Below are positions 1 to 6,241 of a stretch of 10,922 bases of DNA, piece by piece. How positions within the stretch are numbered: position 1 is the first letter of the stretch; each line of letters opens with the position of its first letter. The notes under the pieces are model-generated. The model was not told the origin of the DNA, did not search any database, and was given only the letters and a program-made list of their open reading frames with translations. Source of the stretch: CAYRJD01 sp964424585 (lineage in GTDB: Bacteria > Actinomycetota > Acidimicrobiia > Acidimicrobiales > Poriferisodalaceae). The stretch covers positions 1 to 10,922 of the forward strand of contig CAYRJD010000062.1 in NCBI GenBank assembly GCA_964424585.1, read 5' to 3'. The translations under genes and the position numbers were made by a program.

Positions 1-27
1 TGAGGAGACACCTCGCCCTCGAATGCA

Positions 28-84
28 CCAAGTTCAACAAGGAGCAACAATGACGAAGCGATTATGGCGGGCCATCCTCGCTTG
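28..84 (+). repeat. 5' direct repeat, copy A (leader and signal peptide start)
   Basis: This stretch matches 1642-1695 almost base for base. It covers the end of the leader, the ribosome binding site and the first codons of the small secreted gene. The visible differences are one 3-base indel (an extra CAA just before the ribosome binding site) and three pyrimidine transitions in the coding part. Similarity drops upstream of it and later in the signal peptide. Confidence 0.8.
39..44 (+). promoter_or_regulatory. Ribosome binding site deciding the start at 50
   Basis: AAGGAG lies 5 nt before the ATG at 50. The same sequence and spacing occur before the second copy (AAGGAG at 1650-1655, ATG at 1661), so the shorter protein start is preferred in both. 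Confidence 0.75.
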
Positions 85-322
85 TGCGCTGGCGTTCGCG
101 CCAGCCGTCGGCATCCTCGCCGCGGCGGACGTAGCCAGCGCGCATAGCAGTTGTCTTCATGCCGGTCACTACCACTCTGCCTGGAGCGGTCGCTATTACG
201 CAGGGCTGTCGCTGCACACGTTCGGCGACCGCGGCTGGTCGGTGCACGGGCACCGACACAGTCGCGGCACCTACGTCAGGCCATGCCGTCACACGCACCG
301 GCCTCCCCCTTACTTCTGGTAG
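50..322 (+). CDS. Small secreted His/Cys-rich protein, copy 1
   Basis: This 90-residue protein is not a family I recognise. It starts with a basic n-region (MTKRLWR) and a hydrophobic stretch ending near ASA/HSS at about residue 40, which is a typical Sec signal peptide. The mature part of about 50 residues is rich in histidine and has two cysteines, in the pattern H-S-S-C-x-H-x-G-H-x-H, then LHTFGDRGWSVHGH, then C-x-H-x-H, ending in Tyr-Phe-Trp. The ATG at 50 is chosen because AAGGAG at 39-44 sits 5 nt upstream. An in-frame ATG at 23 lacks such a site and would put nine extra residues before the signal peptide. The copy at 1661-1981 keeps the same His/Cys pattern, which argues that both are real genes. 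Metal binding outside the membrane is a plausible role, inferred only from the His pattern. The gene converges on the lipoprotein gene at 589-1503. Confidence 0.75.
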   Translation: MTKRLWRAILACALAFAPAVGILAAADVASAHSSCLHAGHYHSAWSGRYYAGLSLHTFGDRGWSVHGHRHSRGTYVRPCRHTHRPPPYFW

Positions 323-362
323 GCCGAAAGCCGGACCAGCGGCGGCGCTCGCCGCTCAACAA
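311..362 (+). repeat. 52-bp perfect direct repeat, copy A, across the stop codon
   Basis: Bases 311-362 are identical to 1970-2021. The repeat covers the last three codons (Tyr-Phe-Trp), the TAG stop and 40 bases of 3' untranslated DNA including a hairpin. Such identity outside the coding region is stronger than in most of the gene body, which suggests recent duplication, gene conversion or a conserved RNA function. Confidence 0.9.
338..356 (+). terminator. Hairpin after small secreted gene, copy 1
   Basis: AGCGGCG pairs perfectly with CGCCGCT across a 5-nt loop, beginning 15 bases after the TAG stop. No run of T follows (CAACAAAACAG), so an ordinary intrinsic terminator is not assured. It may instead protect the 3' end of the mRNA. 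The same hairpin lies at 1997-2015. Confidence 0.45.
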
Positions 363-457
363 AACAGCGCTGGACTCTGGGTCCGCTGGCGCTGAGTCGT
401 CGGCCGGGGCGAGGGCGTGCTCGCGTTGCGCCATGCGTCGGTGTTGTCTACTGGGTC

Positions 458-502
458 GTCAGCGAGTCGACTGACGCGCGTGCCAGGTTCTTGGCACGCG
501 CG
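458..502. terminator. Strong hairpin pair between convergent genes
   Basis: CGCGCGTGCCA (475-485) and TGGCACGCGCG (492-502) form a perfect 11-bp inverted repeat with a 6-nt loop. A second, weaker inverted repeat, GTCAG (458-462) with CTGAC (471-475), abuts it. The hairpins lie between the small gene ending at 322 and the lipoprotein gene ending at 589 from the other side, where a bidirectional terminator is expected. Neither side has a T-tract, so the terminator role is inferred from position and stem strength. The rest of 323-588 shows no convincing gene. Confidence 0.5.
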
Positions 503-588
503 AAGCGTTGGTGTTGCGGATCGCGCGTCGGACACGTCCGCGGCGCTGGTGACCGTGGCTTGTGTTTTTCAGCTGCCTGGCACTGCGG

Positions 589-1503
589 CTAGCCGCTGAT
601 GAGTTCTCGGACTTCGGCGAGCATGTCGCGGTTGGCTTCGACGAGCGGGGTCTGGGTCTCGTGGCGGATTTGGCGTGCGATGATTTCCCAGGGATAGCGG
701 CATTCGAGGTCGACGAGTGCCGCGTCGATCTCCTGGGCGGGTGTGAGATCGTGGTGGAGGCTCTCGCCGTAACCGATGAGCATGGCGGCGCTGGGGAGGT
801 CAAGCCAGGGCAGTCCCTGTGCGCTGGTGCAATCCGCATACGCCTCGTTGGCTGCCTGGTACTCAGGATGAGATACAACCTCCTCTTGGGCTTGCCGGAA
901 GATCGCGTCGACCGCCCCGAAGTGGCCGCCCATGGCCGTCTGTCTAGCTTCACCGCGGCACCCAGCAGGTTCGGTGACACCAACTGGGCCGTCGAGGGCG
1001 TCGTAGTAAGCCTCGCTCTCGGCCAGGGTGAGAGTGTTGACGTATTCGAGTTCCTCTTCGCCGGTGCTAATCAGGCCGCCGGAGGTTGTGATGGGGTCGA
1101 GTTTGGAGCCGAAGCCGTGCGTGCGTGCGAACTCGTCTCGGGTCATGGCTGGCAGCCATGCGACACCCACATCATCGAGAAGCAGCTGAGGTTCGTACTC
1201 CCAGCCCTTGTTGCGCATGCACTTCGCGGTCTCCTCTTCTAGCAGCTGCCCGACTCGCAGCATCCCGCCGCTGCCCAGCCGATCCAGTCCTAACGCAGCG
1301 TTCATGGGCGAGGGCGGCCGAGCGTTGACCAGCTCTCGTCTAAACTCCTCCTCGGTGAACGCCGTTGGCCCGCGCGCAGCAGCAGGTTCGTCGGCATCCG
1401 ACGAGCACGCCAGCCCTGCCAGCAGTATCGCCGCGCCCACGACAAGCAGCAGCCCCACGCGGCGGGACCGCGAGACAGCGTCGGGTGGAATCACCCCTGA
1501 CAT
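589..1503 (-). CDS. Four-Cys lipoprotein, family copy 1
   Basis: This 304-residue envelope lipoprotein is of a type I cannot name. A basic start (SRSRR) leads into a hydrophobic stretch ending in A-G-L-A-C, with the lipid-accepting cysteine at residue 33. An acidic linker follows. The body has F-T-E-E-E-F-R-R-E-L-V-N near 49-60, KCMRNKGW near 94-101, the block DVGVAWLPAM with EFARTHGFGSKLDP (111-137), and a C-terminus with LECRYPWE near 266-273. Cysteines 95, 182, 225 and 268 match those of the two relatives at 5338-6231 and 7139-8260 and could form two disulfides. The ATG at 1503 is chosen because it puts the lipobox at a normal distance. A longer reading from a GTG at 1626 would bury the signal peptide. 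No clear ribosome binding site is seen. The gene stands alone and has no exporter next to it. Confidence 0.8.
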   Translation of the reverse strand: MSGVIPPDAVSRSRRVGLLLVVGAAILLAGLACSSDADEPAAARGPTAFTEEEFRRELVNARPPSPMNAALGLDRLGSGGMLRVGQLLEEETAKCMRNKGWEYEPQLLLDDVGVAWLPAMTRDEFARTHGFGSKLDPITTSGGLISTGEEELEYVNTLTLAESEAYYDALDGPVGVTEPAGCRGEARQTAMGGHFGAVDAIFRQAQEEVVSHPEYQAANEAYADCTSAQGLPWLDLPSAAMLIGYGESLHHDLTPAQEIDAALVDLECRYPWEIIARQIRHETQTPLVEANRDMLAEVRELISG

Positions 1504-1567
1504 CACGCGCGGCAGGGTAGCCAGCGCCGTTCGGATTGCCGCGCACATGATTGTGGTGACACAAGAC

Positions 1568-1596
1568 TTGCGCTCAGAAGGAGCATGTGGTACGAT
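1568..1596 (+). promoter_or_regulatory. Candidate sigma-70-type promoter for small gene copy 2
   Basis: TTGCGC (1568-1573) and TACGAT (1591-1596) are separated by exactly 17 bases, upstream of the small gene at 1661. This would give a leader of roughly 58 nt. The equivalent region of the first copy lies outside the window, so conservation cannot be tested here. No equally good promoter was found for the divergent lipoprotein gene in the same 157-bp gap. Confidence 0.4.
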
Positions 1597-1641
1597 TGGA
1601 ATTGGTGGTGATCCCCACTTCGCCACTGAAAGTCCCAGACC

Positions 1642-1695
1642 CCAAGTTCAAGGAGCAACAATGACGAAGCGACTATGGCGGGCCATTCTCGCCTG
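1642..1695 (+). repeat. 5' direct repeat, copy B
   Basis: This is the partner of 28-84. It contains the AAGGAG ribosome binding site (1650-1655) and the first codons of the second small secreted gene. It lacks the CAA triplet found in copy A. Confidence 0.8.
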
Positions 1696-1981
1696 CGTAC
1701 TGACACTGGTGCTAACCGCGGGAGGATTCGCCGCATCGGGCCTGGCTGGCGCGCACAGCACGTGTCGGCACAATGGTCACTTTCACACGTACTGGGTCGA
1801 GAGTGAGAGTGATGGTCAGTGGGTTAGCAGTCGAGCTAGCCGGAGGCAAGTGCGGCACCGCGCCGCGCTAACGCTGCACACATTGGGCGATGGCGGATGG
1901 TCAGTGCACGGGCACCTACATCTAGTTCCGATGCGGCCTGCGGCCTGCTCGCATGTACATCCGCGTCTCTACTTCTGGTAG
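1661..1981 (+). CDS. Small secreted His/Cys-rich protein, copy 2
   Basis: This 106-residue relative of the protein at 50-322 has the same MTKRLWRAILAC start, a hydrophobic signal core and a likely cleavage after GLAGA, before H-S-T-C. It keeps H-S-x-C-x-H-x-G-H-x-H, L-x-LHT-x-GD-x-GWSVHGH and a C-terminal C-x-H-x-H with final Tyr-Phe-Trp. It differs by an insert of about 15 residues between the two His blocks (around residues 46-62) containing SESDG and a basic stretch. The ATG at 1661 follows AAGGAG by 5 nt. A much longer in-frame reading from 1208 runs antisense to the lipoprotein gene and is rejected. The gene points towards the exporter operon, which ends at 2115 from the other side. Function is unknown; extracellular metal binding is an inference. 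Confidence 0.78.
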   Translation: MTKRLWRAILACVLTLVLTAGGFAASGLAGAHSTCRHNGHFHTYWVESESDGQWVSSRASRRQVRHRAALTLHTLGDGGWSVHGHLHLVPMRPAACSHVHPRLYFW

Positions 1982-2021
1982 GCCGAAAGCCGGACCAGCG
2001 GCGGCGCTCGCCGCTCAACAA
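1970..2021 (+). repeat. 52-bp perfect direct repeat, copy B
   Basis: This stretch is identical to 311-362 and covers the end of the second small gene, its TAG stop and the hairpin at 1997-2015. Beyond it the two loci show only patchy similarity. Confidence 0.9.
1997..2015 (+). terminator. Hairpin after small secreted gene, copy 2
   Basis: This is the same 7-bp stem and 5-nt loop as at 338-356, again 15 bases after the stop and again without a T-tract. It lies in the 133-bp gap between this gene and the convergent permease gene, and probably ends or stabilises the mRNA. Confidence 0.45.
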
Positions 2022-2114
2022 CACAGCCCTGGCTCTGCGTTGAGCTGACAGCCGGAGGTCGGGCGCGCCCATTGACGAGCGGTCGTTGGGTGAGCGCTGC
2101 GGGTTGGGCTGTGC

Positions 2115-3320
2115 TCAGAAGCGCTGGAGGGCCTCGCGGGGTTCGAGGCGGCTCGCCGCCCGAGCCGGTAGCAGCCCAGAGATCGCGCCGACCAGCACGC
2201 CGAGCACGGGCCCGACGAGATACGTGAGCGGCGTGATGCCAACCTCCCAACCAGCCAGAAGCGCCGCAACAACCACAGCACCCATGCCGAGCGTCGCGCC
2301 CGCCACGCCACCCACGACGCCGACGAGCATCGACTCCATCACCAGCTGGAAGTAGATGTCGCCGCGTCGCGCGCCGAACACTCGACGCAGCGCGATTTCC
2401 GGAGCCCGCTGCGCCACTGACGCGGCGTTTGCGAAGCCGATCATCAGGGCAGCCAGGCCCGCCACTCCGATGCCGATCATCAGCACGAGGTCTGATGTCG
2501 CCTCGCCGATCACTTCGCGCAGCGTCACCGCGTCTGGAATGAACGACGGCCGCAGTACTGCCGGGTCTTCGACGCGCGCGACCAGCGGGGCGTTCGCCGC
2601 AATGAAGTCGCCGTGACCTGGCACGATCTTCATGTAGACGCGCCGCGAGTTCAGCGGCACGCCCAGCTGTCGGGCAGCGCACTCGGGAACGACGACCGAG
2701 CTGGCGAGCCGAGGCAGCCCGGCCGCTTCCTCTATCACGCCGACCACCGCGAACGGCACGCCAGCGAGACGGATGGAGGTCGGATCGCCCGGGTGCACCC
2801 CGACGCCGATCTGCTCGGCCGCGTCCCGCCCGATGAGCGCCTCGCGAATGCCGCACGCGCCGTTCGGCCACGCCGGCACAACCGGCATCACCGCGTCGGC
2901 TGCCAGCAACGTGGAGACATCGACGCCGAACACCGCGAGGCCGGTTTCGTACACCGGCAGCTCTCCGAACAGCGCAGCTGGAACCGCGTCGATTGACAGC
3001 AGCGGCCCGCCATCGACCACCACGCCTAGCTCCTTGAGCCGCTCGCCCAGATCAAGCGGAAAGTCGCGAGCCGAACGCTTGTCTGTGGCGTCGTCGATCA
3101 GCTCGACCTCGCGGGTGCGTCGTTCGTCAAACTCGTTCAGCACTTCAGACTGACCCGCGTCGCCCAGCAGCACGGCGCCGGTCGATAGAGCGACTCCCAC
3201 CGCTACGGCGCTGAACGCAACCCAGCTGCGCACGGGGTTGGCGCGCAGCGATAGCCACGCCTCGGTTAGCACCGCGACGGGGCCGAGCCGGCGCAGGCGA
3301 CGCCCGTGGTCAGCCTGCAA
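2115..3320 (-). CDS. MacB/FtsX-type ABC transporter permease
   Basis: This 401-residue membrane protein is the permease half of a MacB/LolCDE-like ABC exporter. One membrane segment (about 33-53) is followed by a long extracytoplasmic MacB-like domain (about 55-270), then three segments at about 278-300, 329-353 and 362-384. The FtsX-family signature is clear: EIALRRVFGARRGDI at 308-322 after the second segment, and PARAASRLEPREAL at 385-398 at the end. The TTG start at 3320 is supported by GGAGGT five bases upstream. The start overlaps the end of the ATPase gene by 11 bp, which suggests translational coupling. This type of pump usually works by mechanotransmission on substrates outside the membrane and not by classical transport. 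The substrate is unknown; the lipoprotein encoded at the head of the operon is a candidate partner. Confidence 0.9.
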   Translation of the reverse strand: MQADHGRRLRRLGPVAVLTEAWLSLRANPVRSWVAFSAVAVGVALSTGAVLLGDAGQSEVLNEFDERRTREVELIDDATDKRSARDFPLDLGERLKELGVVVDGGPLLSIDAVPAALFGELPVYETGLAVFGVDVSTLLAADAVMPVVPAWPNGACGIREALIGRDAAEQIGVGVHPGDPTSIRLAGVPFAVVGVIEEAAGLPRLASSVVVPECAARQLGVPLNSRRVYMKIVPGHGDFIAANAPLVARVEDPAVLRPSFIPDAVTLREVIGEATSDLVLMIGIGVAGLAALMIGFANAASVAQRAPEIALRRVFGARRGDIYFQLVMESMLVGVVGGVAGATLGMGAVVVAALLAGWEVGITPLTYLVGPVLGVLVGAISGLLPARAASRLEPREALQRF

Positions 3321-4023
3321 CGCCGACCTCCGCGCCTTCGCTGACGCGCCCGTCGTGGGTGATGATGCGGCGCCCTTGCCGCGCCGCCACGCCTGGGTCG
3401 TGCGTCACGATCACGAGCGTGACGCCGCGCTCGACGTTCAGCGACGCGAGCAGTTCGAGCACCGCGGTGCCGGTTTGTGAGTCGAGGTTGCCGGTCGGCT
3501 CGTCGGCGAGGATGAGCATCGGCTCGGGGGCCAGCGCTCGGGCGATGGCGGCTCGTTGCCGCTCGCCGCCGGAGAGTTCGTCGGGGAGGTGGTGCGCACG
3601 GTCAGCCAGGCCGACCAACTCGAGCACCTCGGCGGCCCGGTCGTGACGCTCTTGCTCTGAGTACGTGCGGTAGCGCATGCTTACCGCGACGTTGTCGAGC
3701 ACGGTGCGTCCGGCCAGCAGGTGATACGACTGAAACACGAACCCGATGCGGCTGGCGCGCAGGTGCAATCGCTCGCGCTCGCGCAGCTCGTTGACGTCGT
3801 TGCCCAAGAATCGGTAGCTGCCTTCGCTCGGCAGATCGAGCATTCCGAGCAGCGCCAGCAGCGTGGACTTGCCCGAACCTGACGCGCCCGAGATCGCCAC
3901 CGACTCGCCTTGCTCGATGACGAGGTCGACGTCGGTGAGCGCGGTGAAGATGTTGGGCGCTGGGTAGGTGAAGCCGACGTCGCGCAGCGCGATGAGCGGC
4001 TCAGCCTGCGTGCTTGCACTCAT
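3310..4023 (-). CDS. ABC transporter ATP-binding protein, MacB/LolD family
   Basis: This 237-residue cytoplasmic ATPase powers the adjacent permease. All motifs are present: Walker A GASGSGKST (46-54), Q-loop glutamine at 98 in FVFQSYHLL, signature LSGGERQ (150-156), Walker B LILADEP (170-176) with catalytic Glu175, and the H-loop histidine at 208 in IVTHD. The FQSYHLL wording and the close LSGGERQRAAIARAL run are typical of the LolD/MacB branch of exporters. Length matches single-domain members of that branch. The ATG at 4023 lies 27 bp after the adaptor gene, and no strong ribosome binding site is visible. The 3' end overlaps the permease start by 11 bp. Confidence 0.95.
   Translation of the reverse strand: MSASTQAEPLIALRDVGFTYPAPNIFTALTDVDLVIEQGESVAISGASGSGKSTLLALLGMLDLPSEGSYRFLGNDVNELRERERLHLRASRIGFVFQSYHLLAGRTVLDNVAVSMRYRTYSEQERHDRAAEVLELVGLADRAHHLPDELSGGERQRAAIARALAPEPMLILADEPTGNLDSQTGTAVLELLASLNVERGVTLVIVTHDPGVAARQGRRIITHDGRVSEGAEVGVAG
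3321..3331 (-). promoter_or_regulatory. Ribosome binding site supporting the TTG start of the permease
   Basis: Read on the - strand, GGAGGT precedes the TTG codon (3318-3320) by five bases. It lies inside the last codons of the ATPase gene. It is the best ribosome binding site among the transporter genes and decides the unusual start. Confidence 0.7.
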
Positions 4024-4050
4024 CGGTCGGCGTGGCTCTGTGACGGGTGG

Positions 4051-5316
4051 TCAGCTGCCGAGGCGCACGGGCGTGCCTGCCGTCAACGTCGCTGGCGGCG
4101 CAACCAGCTCTACCCAGCCTCCGGCCCTGAGGCCCGCAGTAACCGACACCGCCGTCCACTCGTCGTCGATCATCGCGGTGACCGCTTGACCGCTGCCATC
4201 GAACGCGGCCGCCGGTGCGGCCAGCACTTCTCCATCTGTGCTCAACAGCGTCACGATCACGATCGCCGTGTCTCCAACGCGGCCCTCGATGGCCTCACCG
4301 GTTGGCTGATAGTGCTGGTGGCGGCTGATCGACTCGCCGACTCCACCGAACTGGCCCGAGAAGGCGGGCCTGCTCTCAACGATCACTTCACCCGATATCG
4401 CCTCCACTTCGATCTCGTTGACGGAGACTTTCGCCGTCAAGCCTGCAGCGAGAACGTCTGCTTGGCTCTCTGACACCGCGCAGCGTGCGTGCAACTCTGG
4501 GTCTTCGCTCACCGCCAGTCGCCCACGCGCAGTCGCATCTTGCGCACTCGTGGTCGGAACCTCGACAACCTCAGCCGGTAGCTGTGGGACAAACCACAAC
4601 TCGGCCACGGGCACCCCCGGCCACTGCTGCGTGCGGGCGTCTTCCAGCCGGCGTTCGGCGGCCTGGAGAAACAGCTCGGCTCGAGTCCGCGGCGCGCCCC
4701 AAGGAGATTGTTTGAGATCGAGCTTGGCGATTTCGTGATCGAGTTCGGCCGACTCAAACGCTGCGACGGCGGCAGGATCGACTGAAGGCGAGTATCCGGC
4801 CGCTTCGTACAGCGCGCTGACCGCGACAGAAGTTGGTTCGTCGTAGCTGCCGGTGACGGCTTCCGCATCTAGATGCCCGGCATCGACGAGCATCTCTTGT
4901 ACCAGCGTGACCGACTCGCCACGGGTGCCCGCCACTATATCTGCTGCTGGAGGCTGGCTGCCCTCGACGACGATGAGTGGACGATCTCTGCGCTGCGCGA
5001 CGACATCACCTGCGCGAACGATGTCACCCACCGACACCAGGCTGCGCGTGATCGGCGACACGTCTGACGTCGAGCCCGCCGCGCCGACGCTGTAGACGTT
5101 CGTTGCTTCGACGCGGCAGCGGATGGTCAGCGTCTCTTCGAGCAGGCGCCGCTCGATGCTGCTCGTGGCGACCACTGGCTGGACGTCGTCTGAGGCGTCG
5201 CCTGAATCGGTGGTGGAACTCGCGAGCAACCACACCGTGCCGTTGGTCGCGAACAGGAGGGCCAGCACTAGTATTGTCCAGCCCAACTTTCGGGCTGATG
5301 CGCGTCGCTTAGGCAT
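4051..5316 (-). CDS. HlyD/MacA-like membrane-fusion adaptor with peptidoglycan-binding-like domain
   Basis: This 421-residue protein has a basic N-terminus (PKRRASARK) and one membrane anchor (about 12-33), with the rest outside. Residues 65-125 look like a split lipoyl/barrel segment (RSLVSVGDIVRAGDVVAQR). About 128-175 resembles a peptidoglycan-binding-like domain (GTRGESVTLVQEMLVDAGHL, then Y at 158), inserted where MacA-type proteins carry a hairpin. A charged helical stretch (186-230) follows. The C-terminal part (about 265-421) has adaptor features such as VLAAPAAAF and LTAGTPVRLG. Adaptors with this inserted domain occur next to MacB-like pumps in Gram-positive bacteria, where they may dock on the cell wall. 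The gene lies 21 bp after the lipoprotein gene and 27 bp before the ATPase gene, so all are probably one operon. Confidence 0.82.
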   Translation of the reverse strand: MPKRRASARKLGWTILVLALLFATNGTVWLLASSTTDSGDASDDVQPVVATSSIERRLLEETLTIRCRVEATNVYSVGAAGSTSDVSPITRSLVSVGDIVRAGDVVAQRRDRPLIVVEGSQPPAADIVAGTRGESVTLVQEMLVDAGHLDAEAVTGSYDEPTSVAVSALYEAAGYSPSVDPAAVAAFESAELDHEIAKLDLKQSPWGAPRTRAELFLQAAERRLEDARTQQWPGVPVAELWFVPQLPAEVVEVPTTSAQDATARGRLAVSEDPELHARCAVSESQADVLAAGLTAKVSVNEIEVEAISGEVIVESRPAFSGQFGGVGESISRHQHYQPTGEAIEGRVGDTAIVIVTLLSTDGEVLAAPAAAFDGSGQAVTAMIDDEWTAVSVTAGLRAGGWVELVAPPATLTAGTPVRLGS

Positions 5317-5337
5317 ATCGCTTCGATCTGTTGAGGC

Positions 5338-6231
5338 TCAACCGCTGAGCAGTTCTTTGAGCTGCACTAGCAGCTCTCGGTTGGGTTCGATGAGGGAAGT
5401 CTCAACCTCGTGACGCACACGGCGCGCAACCACCTCCCACGGGTAGCGACACTCAAGGTCGGACAGCGCAGCATCAATTTCGTCCGCGAGCCAAAAGTTT
5501 GAGCGTTCGCTGTACTCATGTCCCCACGTCTGGGCTTGCTGCGGGTCAGTTTGCCAGGTGATGCCTTGATCGGTCATGCACTCAAGGTAGGTCGCGGTTG
5601 CGGCGCGATAATCAGCGTTGGCCTCCAACAGCTCATCTACCTGGTCATAGATCGCTTGCATGGGTTGCAGCGAGTCTGAGAACACGCCCAGCGCTTGCTG
5701 GCGACAGCCTGATTCGCCATCAATGTCTTTGCTGTATTCTTCTCGCTCGCTTGGCGACAACACTTCCTCATAGTATTCGTCGATGTCGTCGCCGCCGATC
5801 ACGAGACCATTGGACGTGACAGCCGGATCTAGTCTCGATCCATAGCCGTGGGTGTTGGCAAACTCTTCGCGACTCATCGCCGGCAGCCACACCACGCCTA
5901 CTTCGTCTTCCCGAAGCTGAGCGTCATAGTCCCAACCTCGTTGACGCATGCACGCCGAAACCTCTTCCTGAAGGAGTTGCGTTACCCGCAGGACGGGGCT
6001 CGACCCCTGTGTGTCAAGTCCCATCGCGTTGAGCAGTGGAGTAGGTGGATACACGTTGACCAATTCGGCTCTGAACTCTTCTTCGGTCAAGTTGGCTGAC
6101 CTGTCTGCCGTCTCGTCGTCACTTGAGTCAGCCGAGCAAGCCAAGCTCAAGAGCACGAGGCCAGCGAACGCGAGCAGCAGTCCGGCTGTGCGGATGGGTG
6201 CGTGAGTGCGTGAGTGCGTGGCGAAGTTCAC
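5338..6231 (-). CDS. Four-Cys lipoprotein, family copy 2, exporter-linked
   Basis: This 297-residue lipoprotein is of the same unnamed family as 589-1503. The signal peptide ends in L-S-L-A-C with lipid-accepting Cys32, then an acidic linker (SADSSDDETAD). Shared blocks are LTEEEFRAELVN (48-59), CMRQRGWDYD (94-103), VGVVWLPAM with REEFANTHGYGSRLDP (111-136), LECMTDQG (216-223) and LECRYPWEVVARR (259-271). Cysteines 94, 176, 218 and 261 match its relatives. The GTG at 6231 is the only start that preserves the signal peptide. It begins 10 bp after the dihydropteroate-synthase-like gene and no ribosome binding site is clear. A short 8-bp tandem repeat lies within the first codons. As first gene of the exporter operon it may be a substrate-binding or accessory partner of the pump, which is an inference from position. 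Confidence 0.83.
   Translation of the reverse strand: MNFATHSRTHAPIRTAGLLLAFAGLVLLSLACSADSSDDETADRSANLTEEEFRAELVNVYPPTPLLNAMGLDTQGSSPVLRVTQLLQEEVSACMRQRGWDYDAQLREDEVGVVWLPAMSREEFANTHGYGSRLDPAVTSNGLVIGGDDIDEYYEEVLSPSEREEYSKDIDGESGCRQQALGVFSDSLQPMQAIYDQVDELLEANADYRAATATYLECMTDQGITWQTDPQQAQTWGHEYSERSNFWLADEIDAALSDLECRYPWEVVARRVRHEVETSLIEPNRELLVQLKELLSG
6198..6220. repeat. 8-bp tandem repeat in the signal peptide start of the lipoprotein
   Basis: The unit GTGCGTGA is repeated almost three times without error (23 bp), within codons 4-12 of the gene starting at 6231. The unit length is not a multiple of three, so gain or loss of one unit would shift the reading frame. Confidence 0.75.
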
Positions 6232-6241
6232 ACAGGCAAGT

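Noticed and set aside
585..596. 12-bp palindrome GCGGCTAGCCGC over the lipoprotein stop codon
   Set aside because: It has no loop and no T-tract on the proper strand, and it overlaps coding sequence. Chance is likely at this GC content.
562..1242. Long + strand reading frame of 226 codons
   Set aside because: It runs antisense through the lipoprotein gene at 589-1503, whose product has two relatives in the window. No ribosome binding site or recognisable domain supports it.
1504..1626. Longer start (GTG at 1626) of the first lipoprotein
   Set aside because: It would add 41 residues before the signal peptide and place the lipobox cysteine at residue 74, which is too far for a lipoprotein signal.
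1208..1660. N-terminal extension of the second microprotein
   Set aside because: The in-frame part before 1661 is antisense to the lipoprotein gene and would precede a signal peptide. The strong AAGGAG before 1661 and the match to the first copy support the short start.
2061..2070. GGGCGCGCCC palindrome between the second microprotein and the permease
   Set aside because: It is a loopless GC palindrome of a kind expected by chance in such DNA. There is no T-tract or conserved partner.
1969..2871. Minus-strand reading frame of 300 codons, Arg/Gly-rich
   Set aside because: It is a high-GC shadow of the permease gene in another frame. The permease frame carries clear FtsX motifs and membrane segments.
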